From positions 15,199,484 to 15,263,483 of the forward strand of contig CM076951.1 of assembly GCA_039566865.1 (NCBI GenBank): a DNA stretch of 64,000 bases, given 5' to 3'. Under the pieces are notes generated by a model that did no database searches, had not been told where the DNA came from, and saw nothing but the letters and a program-made list of their open reading frames with translations. The first letter of the stretch is position 1; the number at the start of each line of letters is the position of its first letter. Origin of the DNA: Aurelia coerulea (Eukaryota; Cnidaria; Scyphozoa; Semaeostomeae; Ulmaridae). Of this stretch, positions 57,239-64,000 are shown in pieces. Position numbers and translations under genes: made by a program.

Positions 57239-57441
57239 TTGTTCGGCTCGGCACCCATTCTCTGCACCATAACATTTTGTGGTGATGGGCCTTTCTTCTT
57301 GGGGGTCATGTCTCCTCTTCTCTTTTTTGCAATTTGGTTATGTAAGTCATTCCAAATCTTCCTCTTATTCTTGTCAGACATATTTTTCAGGACAACGTGC
57401 AACTTGTTTAGCAATGTTTCCCGCTCTTTTTCGTCTAGCAA
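57239..57441 (-). pseudogene. Alpha-kinase, N-terminal part, displaced by the giant insertion
   Basis: Minus-strand frame beginning at the inner edge of the right terminal repeat (LDEKERETLLNKL, KNKRKIWNDLHNQ, KKRRGDMTPKKKG) and reaching GAEPNKSK at the CTTTGAT target site. Removing 30436-57231 and one CTTTGAT makes KSK continue directly into KYESLDTRDFVDF at 30430. The segment is basic and helical with no known domain. No ATG precedes it in frame, so either an upstream exon, an acceptor at TTGCTAG near 57435, or the internal Met of NMSDKNK supplies the start. Confidence 0.75.
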
Positions 57442-57705
57442 TGAGAATGAGGCTAGCCTCGTTTATATTGATAGTGATAGCGCTGGGCCTCGTGCAAAAA
57501 TAGAAATATAAGAAATTTAAAAGTTTTATTTAAATTGAATTTTATTTAATGTAAATTTTATTTATGATTATTGATAAAATATATGATTAACGCAAAAAAA
57601 AAGAATTAAAGTTTATCTGAAAAACAACTCTACTTTGAAACTTATTTTACTTATATAATTAAAATTATGAAACTTATATAATTTGATAGCGATGGGCCAC
57701 CATAG
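57441..57705 (-). repeat. Right terminal inverted repeat of the outer DDE element
   Basis: Reverse complement of 26660-26923 with a few substitutions and a one-base length change in an A run. It ends GATGGGCCACCATA. Confidence 0.8.
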
Positions 57706-58123
57706 ATAGCGAACAAGAGCTAAAATTTGCCAGAAGCTGTTCAACAGTTACCTTATCATCGCTATCGTTCCTGTTACCCAGACCTGGAGCTGGCAGATTT
57801 TCCCGTTTTTTCTGTCTTCCCACGGAGGCTGAATAATTGCAAGTGCAAACTGGGCAGTCGTTTTCACGTGATTTTGAAATATAAAACAGGTTTGTTGTGA
57901 AGCAAAAGGATGCTGTTAATCTGCTTTCCAGAAGAGAATGATGTTTATCACAAACTATATCAGGATGAACGTTTGGTTTATCATTGTCTATGTTTAGATG
58001 AAAAAACTCTTTGAAAGGAAGCTTGTATTTACATTTATCAAACGATTTTTGACCAGCTCGTATAGAGCAATTTCCAAAGCGACAGCGTCTACCAAGAGCA
58101 GCTTGGTGTTGATTACCATCCAT
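57706..58123 (-). pseudogene. Cys/His-rich N-terminal protein fragment cut by the outer element
   Basis: The frame starts MDGNQHQAALGRRC at 58123 and runs into the outer element's terminal repeat. Spaced cysteines and histidines (RCRFGNCS, NVHPDIVCDKHH, ENDCPVCTC) resemble a zinc-binding module like that in front of the catalytic domain of RAG1-like and some DDE transposases. That comparison is by pattern only. Rejoining across the outer element did not extend the frame usefully. Confidence 0.4.
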
Positions 58124-58667
58124 AGTACTTAAATAAATGAGAGAAACAGGTTCATATATATGTGCATTGATACAAACAGTGACAATTGTTATAACTTTAT
58201 ACCTAAAAGATTACTATCCATAGTGCTTAAATAAATGAGAGAGACAAGTTCATTCATATGTGGATTGAGACTAAAAGTTATAATTGTTATAACTTTTTCC
58301 TAAAAGTACGCTTTATCATATTCAACATAAATGTTTCCAGTAAATGTCATAATTTTTCAACATGATCTTACCAATTTCTGAAATACTTTATCTCTGCCAC
58401 AACAAAGAATCATTCAATAACACCATTGTAAAGTGACTCTAAAAACGACATAAATGGTATCGGTTTCCCAGACCGTCAAAGGGAATGTGTTCCTTGATAC
58501 GGGAAACATCGCAAATAACATTAAATTGCCCTGTTTATTAAAACGTGACACTCGAGAGAAAAACCGCGACACCAGAATGAGAATCACATTATTTGAAAGG
58601 TTATTTCCTTGTCAATACCAGAAAATTGTATCGCTTACCTTAAAAAATTCTGTAGAGTAGCGAACGA

Positions 58668-60300
58668 TTGACTTTGCTTCGACATCCATCACAGGGCCTA
58701 CCACCTGGTCACTCCAATACAAAACAAGAGCGCTTCGCAAAAATTAGGTTATCAAATAAATATATGCCATTGCGGAGAAGGAAGTCCACAGAACTCGAAT
58801 ATCAAGTTATATTGGTAATTCGAGGTTTACTTCTGCTTTTAAGGGCATTTGAATTGTTTTTCGTTGCAAACGCGAAAATTTACTTGAGAGCGAAAGATAT
58901 TGGAAAGCTGATACATTTTTGGTCTCAATTTGACGATAGCGTCCTGACTGGCGGAGGTGCTGCTTGCATCAAAAGCATAGAAGAGCTGGACACACTGTAC
59001 AAATCGATTGATGCCCTGCTTTTAAAGGTCGAAAAGAAGTGAGTTTCAATTCATGGTCATGGACATTGTTTGCTGGGAGCAGCTTTTACTGCATGTAAGC
59101 GCAAAGATGTACTTTCATGTTATTTGAATAACAAATCCTTGCTCGGGGAAGCTGTTTGCGACATTAGCAATCATTGGAGTCACTATCAAAGCATTGTAAT
59201 GGAGAAAAGGCAAGAAGCTTTCAATCACTTGAAGCAGTATGAATTTAATCACCGGTATGAGCTAGCATCAAATATTCTTGATCTTGTCATACAGTCTTTT
59301 TTTTATCACAGATAAAAACAACTAACTACAACGAAATATTAATATTCTGTGGCTGCCATAGCTGGAAAGGACATGATGTCATCGAGTTCCAACTACGGCA
59401 GCCACTTACATCAATGGTAAAATCTACATCAAAATTTTTAAAAGAAAGAAAAAGAACAGCACAGGCGTCTCAGAAAGAAGAACTCCCTTGACCTTATAGC
59501 AGTTGCTTGACTGTCAAACGAGCACAGATAGATCAGACACCTAAAGATACCGCAAGGATTATGTCTCCTGCCAATGTATCATTGTGTAAAATAATCGCCC
59601 ATTACTTTCAAAATAACCATCTACAACAGCATGTATTTGAGCCACTGCAGATTTCTCCTCTTGCAGAAGTTGAAATTGCATTTCCAAATGGACACTACGA
59701 TTATGTATTGCATTCATACGCAAGAGCTGTTTCCCAAAAACTAAGTTCTCCAGAAATCAAAATGTCATCTGAATCCACAACAACAGTTAGTGATTCTCCA
59801 ATAACATTTCAAGCATTCTAATACAACGCAAATTTTTCAAAGCTTAGACTTGCCGGAAAGTAAATTTCAGGACAGTGCCAATTTTGGGAGTGCTAAATTT
59901 CTTGCGATTAATGCCACTGCTGAAGATCTGATTTCCTCATCTTCTGATTCGTCACTTGATGAAAAATGATGGAAAGGATGCCTCCGAAGAATCATTTGCC
60001 GAAGAGGAAATCAAGTATTGTGGACCAAGGAGATACATCAGTGCGAATGTCATCACATCTGTTTGTGTTGAGAAAGTTCATTGGGTTCCAGATAACATCG
60101 TTGGACTGAAAGGATATGAAGTTCCTCTTCAAAGATTGCTAGATAACTGGAAATCAAAACGACTGTGGTGTGTAGCGCAAACCATCAAACGTCCAAATCT
60201 CAAGGAAGGTCCACCTCTTGATCTTAATTGCCGCGGAAGTTGTGTTTGAACAAATTTTGATTACAAGAACATTTGTGAATTTGGTGTCAACCAAAGTGAT
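58668..60300 (+). pseudogene. Decayed multi-segment gene, possibly OTU-like
   Basis: Open segments at 58668-59042, about 59050-59315, 59507-59821 and 59956-60249 have protein-like content but are separated by stops and frame changes. The second begins HGHGHCLLGAAFTACK, loosely like the GDGNCLF start of OTU cysteine proteases, with Asn/Arg changes from consensus. The last ends LDLNCRGSCV and, after a stop, continues FDYKNICEFGVNQSDF, possibly a degraded zinc-binding tail. I cannot name the family with confidence. Confidence 0.35.
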
Positions 60301-60387
60301 TTTATTTCAAAACATTGTCAAAGGAGATACATCCTTCCAAAAATTGCATGGTTTGTGATCATCAGGCAGAATTTATAAAATTAACCC

Positions 60388-60640
60388 TATGCGAAAACCT
60401 AAAACGCAGACATTGATTTCGCGGACATGAAGAAAATCGCCAACAACTAACTCTGATTGACTCTCTGTGAAGCGGTGTGCATAAAGATCGTGGAAACGTG
60501 GTTATCAGTACTGTTTTTCGAAGAATTAGAAAATGTCCGCGATGTCCGCGTTTCAGGTTTTTCCCTATATGAAAACCTAAAACGCGGACTTGCAAATGGT
60601 GCGGACATGTCCGTGATGTCCGCGTTTTAGACCTGGCCGC
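60388..60640. repeat. Two adjacent CGCGGACAT inverted-repeat units
   Basis: GAAAACCTAAAACGCAGACAT (60390-60410) is mirrored by GATGTCCGCGTTTCAGGTTTTTC (about 60541-60564). A second copy, GAAAACCTAAAACGCGGACTT (60570-60590), is mirrored by GATGTCCGCGTTTTAGACC near 60613-60632. CCCTAT occurs on both sides of the first unit. They resemble two MITEs in tandem. Confidence 0.55.
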
Positions 60641-61015
60641 CTAAAAACAGCACAATGGTCAAGCATCACAGACACCATACAGGTACAGTGAAGGTATGGG
60701 GAAGAAAAAGCAAATCTGACATCACAAAAGATGGGGTTAGAGATAATACTAAATTTTCAGCTAATGGCATTCAACGAAATAACAAAATAATGAAATGATG
60801 AAATAGCGAAATAGCGAAATAACAAAAAAATCATATATCAAATATCAAATATCATGATTTTGAAACAGCGAAGATCACCAAAATATTGTAATGCTGAGCA
60901 TTGGAAAACTTGTTTATTTTGTCTAGGAATCTTAAGGGTACTTTCGCATAATCATGCATTTAATTTGATTGGGTATAAACAAACACATAGTTTCATGAAA
61001 ATTTTCGCAGAATAA
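60641..61015. other. Non-coding 3' flank of the second DDE gene
   Basis: Contains a short GAAATAGCGAAATAACAAAA and ATATCAAATATCAAATATCA repeat at about 60775-60855. No gene is seen. Confidence 0.4.
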
Positions 61016-62358
61016 TCATGAGGTTTTCTGATTTGATTCAGCCAACTGCATCTCGGTAAGAATGCATTCAGTTGGTGGTACGTCAACCATTCCATCACTT
61101 TCTGTGCTAGCAGGACCATTCCAATCTATCCCGTAATCGTCAGCTACTAACATATGAATGACCATACTTGGATTGTCAAATCTTCCAGTTGTCCACAGCT
61201 GGAGAGGTGACATGTTGCGTTGAGAGCTCAGTGGATGTCTCATCCAAGCTTGAATCCATTCGTTCAAACGATAGTTGATGATTTGAAGAAAGCAGTATTG
61301 GAGGCACCACAGATCGACTTCATGCACAGGATCCAAAATGCCAACGTCTTCCATCATGTAGAATAGGTCATAGAAATACTGCAGTACGTCTTTGAAAACA
61401 TCTCGCCACAAACGTTCAATCCTTTGATTGTGCACGCTTCTTCCTACCAGTGCAGAGTTACGACCAGCTCCTCTTCTTTCTATCATAAATCTAACCACAT
61501 CAACATTTTCCCCTCCCATGTCACATCGCACTCTCGATGGTAAGCCCCACCTATTTACTGCAAGGGTGAAAAAACGTAGCACAGTTGACGCTTTGTTATT
61601 TGTTGCACATTGAAGGTACATCGGCAGACGACTGTAACCATCCACACAGCCATGAATAACAAAACGCCAGCGTATTAGTTTATGATTGCCATCGAAGTGC
61701 CATAAACTTAGTGGGCTTGAAACTGAATACGTTCGCCTTCTGATTGCAGTGCACCTTCGAAGCGCAACACCAACAGGATCAACTCTCTGTAGTGAATCCC
61801 TTATTCGCTGTCTCCGCACTCTGATGCCCTTTGCTGCGAGGTAACCAAATAAATTTTTTGAGCCACAGTTTGGATTGAAATGTTTAATTTCATTGACGAC
61901 CTTGTCCAAGTCAACATCAGTTATTACGCTGTACGACTGTGCTGATATGCCACATAGCGCAAGACGTCTTTCGACTGTTCTCTTGGACACACGAAGAAGG
62001 CTCTTCATCTGTGTTGCATTAAATCCCAAATCAACCAAAGATTGAAGTTGCTCCTTACTGATCTCATATGACGGTCACCCTGGATTCCCATTCATTGATT
62101 GTCCCAATCTTGTCGATCCATTACAAGCCTGTTCAATCATCTTTCTAGCCATCAAGATATCTTCATACACCTGGTCTGGCACTTTCGAAACTGAGTCCAA
62201 TGTAGTAACAGATTGCAGCACACAGTCCACTTCAAAGAGAAGTTCTGAGATGCTGTCCGCCGCTTGACTACCTTGTAGCTCCATGCTGATATTCAAAATC
62301 TTGCCAACAATATTTCCCTTCAGTGCTTGTATTTCTGAAGGTATTCCCAACGGTGCAG
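61016..62358 (-). pseudogene. Second integrase-type DDE transposase, one premature stop
   Basis: The frame from MSAPLGIPSE (62358) runs to TGA at 62075-62077, then continues in the same frame to 61016. An N-terminal helical region is followed by a helix-turn-helix ([35 protein letters not shown]). The rve-like core follows with [19 protein letters not shown] (Asp), [14 protein letters not shown] (Asp) and [18 protein letters not shown] (Glu). The stop falls where the sequence reads GNPG-stop-PSYEIS. One base change from an Arg codon would explain it. Otherwise the gene is intact. Its motifs parallel those of the outer element's transposase, so both belong to one broad family, but their flanks differ. 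Confidence 0.85.
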
Positions 62359-62450
62359 ACATATTGATATGAAAGAGCAAGCAAATGGTACTTAGGCCCA
62401 CCATATGCGTTATGTACCAGACTCTTCTCGCCCCAATCTGCTGCATATTT

Positions 62451-63162
62451 TTAGTAGAGAGGCACCATGTTTTAATAAATAAGCACCATGTTTTAATAGA
62501 GAAGCACCATGTTTTAATAAATAAGCACCGTGTTTTAATAGAGAGGCACCATGTTTTAGTAGAGAGGCACCATGTTTTAATAGAGAGGCACCATGTTTTA
62601 ATAGAGAGGCACCATGTTTTAATAAAGAGGCACCATGTTTTAATAGTGAGGCACCATGTTTTAATAAAGTGGCACCATGTTTTAATAGTGAGGCACCATG
62701 TTTTAATAAAGTGGCACCATGTTTTAATAGTGAGGCACCATGTTTTAATAAATAAGCACCATGTTTTAATAGAGAAGCACCATGTTTTAATAAATAAGCA
62801 CCGTGTTTTAGTAGAGAGGCACCATGTTTTAATAAAGTGGCACCATGTTTTAATAGTGAGGCACCATGTTTTAATAAATAAGCACCATGTTTTAATAGAG
62901 AAGCACCATGTTTTAATAAATAAGCACCGTGTTTTAATAGAGAGGCACCATGTTTTAGTAGAGAGGCACCATGTTTTAATAAAGTGGCACAATGTTTTAA
63001 TAGAGAGGCACCATGTTTTAATAAAGAGGCACCATGTTTTAATAGTGAGGCACCATGTTTTAATAAAGTGGCACCATGTTTTAATAGTGAGGCACCATGT
63101 TTTAATAAAGTGGCACCATGTTTTAATAGTGAGGCACCATGTTTTAATAAAGTGGCACCATG
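62451..63162. repeat. 21-bp minisatellite, about 34 copies
   Basis: Tandem units of the type GGCACCATGTTTTAATAGAGA with variants (ATAAATAAGC, ATAAAGTGGC, ATAGTGAGGC). Because 21 is divisible by three, several frames on both strands stay open and encode seven-residue repeats. One minus-strand frame (IKTWCLS-like units) runs without a stop into the DDE transposase frame at 62358. The repeat may be upstream or promoter sequence of that element. Confidence 0.93.
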
Positions 63163-63228
63163 AAAACAAACAAGGCTGCATTCTACATCGAAACAATGGG
63201 CTGAATTTTGGCGGTGTTGGCACCCCAT

Positions 63229-63675
63229 ATATTAAACCCATAAACGCAACAAAAACACCGAAATCAGTAGAAAGAAGACTGTTAGCTCCTGTAAAAGAAA
63301 CAATAACCAAAATAAAACTGTAACAAGAGAAAAACTGTTAAATCCTGTAAGACAAAAACTATGTGGTTTTTGGTTTTGTTTTGTTGGTCTGCTATAAAAG
63401 TGGCCCGTTTTATTGGTAATTTGTTCTTCGCATGAACAAAACAGACGAGAGTGCCACAAAACTAGTTTTGGTGATTTCACTTTGATCTTTTCAGCAGTTA
63501 CTGGTGAGTTACAAACTTACTTCTTTCCGTTCAAGTGTAAGTTTAATTCGGTTTTCTCTTACAGGATTTAAGAGTTTTTTCTTGTTGCAGTCTTGGTTAT
63601 TGTTTCTTTCACGGGAGTTAACATTTTGCTCTCTACTGATTTCGGTGTTTTTGTTGCGTTTATGGGTTTAATATG
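63229..63675. repeat. Inverted repeat, arms about 125 bp, loop about 195 bp
   Basis: The left arm 63229-63355 starts TATTAAACCCATAAACGC and the right arm 63551-63675 ends GCGTTTATGGGTTTAATA. The arms differ at several positions, yet both preserve an open frame reading VIVSFTG and LLSTDFGVFVAFMGLI (minus strand in the left arm, plus strand in the right). This could be a terminal structure of a retroelement or a foldback MITE. Confidence 0.65.
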
Positions 63676-63728
63676 ATGAGTCCGTTATATAAGGCTATTT
63701 TTCAATTTTGTACCACAAATCATTTGTT

Positions 63729-63968
63729 TCAGGAGTTAATTGCTGTCTTCACAGTTTTTACACGGGTTTTATTATCTTTGAGGTTGAGGCACTCTTGAAG
63801 AGAATTAATAAGGTTGCTATTGGATGAAAACTGCTCTTTGTTGCCTTTAAATTTGAAGTTGTGTGTATTATGTTTCAGGCGCTTAGAAACTTTCTCGGTG
63901 GCAACGTGTGTGATACTTGAAGTCAAAGATTCTAATTTGTTGTCGATATGCGTTTGAAAATTCACCAA
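63729..63968 (-). CDS. Possible gag-like N-terminal fragment (DIRS-like?)
   Basis: 79 codons starting MVNFQTHIDNKLESL, with a basic segment FKFKGNKEQFSSNSNLINSLQ. The K(F/Y)KxKGNxxQF pattern recalls DIRS-type retroelement ORF1 proteins from memory. The adjacent inverted repeat at 63.2-63.7 kb would fit such an element. The window ends before more of it can be seen. Confidence 0.3.
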   Translation of the reverse strand: MVNFQTHIDNKLESLTSSITHVATEKVSKRLKHNTHNFKFKGNKEQFSSNSNLINSLQECLNLKDNKTRVKTVKTAINS

Positions 63969-64000
63969 AGATTGCTGTAAAAGGGTACTCGTATTTGATG

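Noticed and set aside
62385..63323. A repeat protein gene (HHVLI units) on the plus strand
   Set aside because: All frames of a 21-bp repeat remain open, with no start context, splice structure or non-repeat domain to support a gene.

Overview
This is animal DNA: genes are split by GT-AG introns, the base composition is AT-rich, and transposon families typical of invertebrate genomes fill the window. The mix (Kolobok-like, ZMYM/TTF-type hAT, P-like, MULE, integrase-type DDE elements, and a 2A-bearing APE-type retrotransposon) suggests a cnidarian, perhaps an anthozoan. That taxonomic guess is inference. I saw no clear single-copy housekeeping gene and no tRNA or rRNA gene.

Region by region. 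(1) 1.8-7.7 kb, minus strand: a non-LTR retrotransposon with an RRM/coiled-coil ORF1, a 1248-codon endonuclease/reverse-transcriptase ORF2 carrying a 2A-like GDVETNPGP motif, and a poly(A) tail. (2) 7.7-12.4 kb: mostly non-coding, with TTAA-flanked miniature elements. (3) 12.4-26.2 kb, plus strand: a multi-exon Kolobok-like transposase gene. One exon is split by a 2.1-kb foldback element with the target duplication CTATCT, and one intron holds a 5.06-kb hAT element, which itself contains a 700-bp element. (4) 26.66-57.71 kb: a nest of transposons. The outer element (about 4.2 kb without its insertions, 264-bp terminal inverted repeats) encodes a DDE transposase on the plus strand and, convergent to it, an alpha-kinase. 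The alpha-kinase gene is split by a giant P-like element (30436-57231, 256-bp inverted repeats, duplication CTTTGAT). That element encodes an intact 877-aa P-type transposase and, convergent to it with 10 bp between the stops, a PIF1-like helicase that runs by splicing into a homeodomain. An intron of the P-type transposase holds a 13.5-kb MULE (36381-49918, about 97-bp inverted repeats, duplication AGATAGT) with an intact nine-exon gene for a 1232-aa protein (FAR1-like/MULE DDE/SWIM/Ulp1-like protease/PHD-like). The MULE is in turn studded with foldback MITEs. (5) 57.7-64 kb: decayed fragments, a second integrase-type DDE transposase on the minus strand with one premature stop, a 21-bp minisatellite just upstream of it, and an inverted-repeat structure next to a possible DIRS-like gag fragment.

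The gene models for the P-like and MULE transposases keep phase through every intron and come out as exact multiples of three. The interrupted Kolobok exon and alpha-kinase frames rejoin in phase once each insertion and one target-duplication copy are removed. The order of events can therefore be read directly: outer DDE element, then P-like giant, then MULE, then MITEs.
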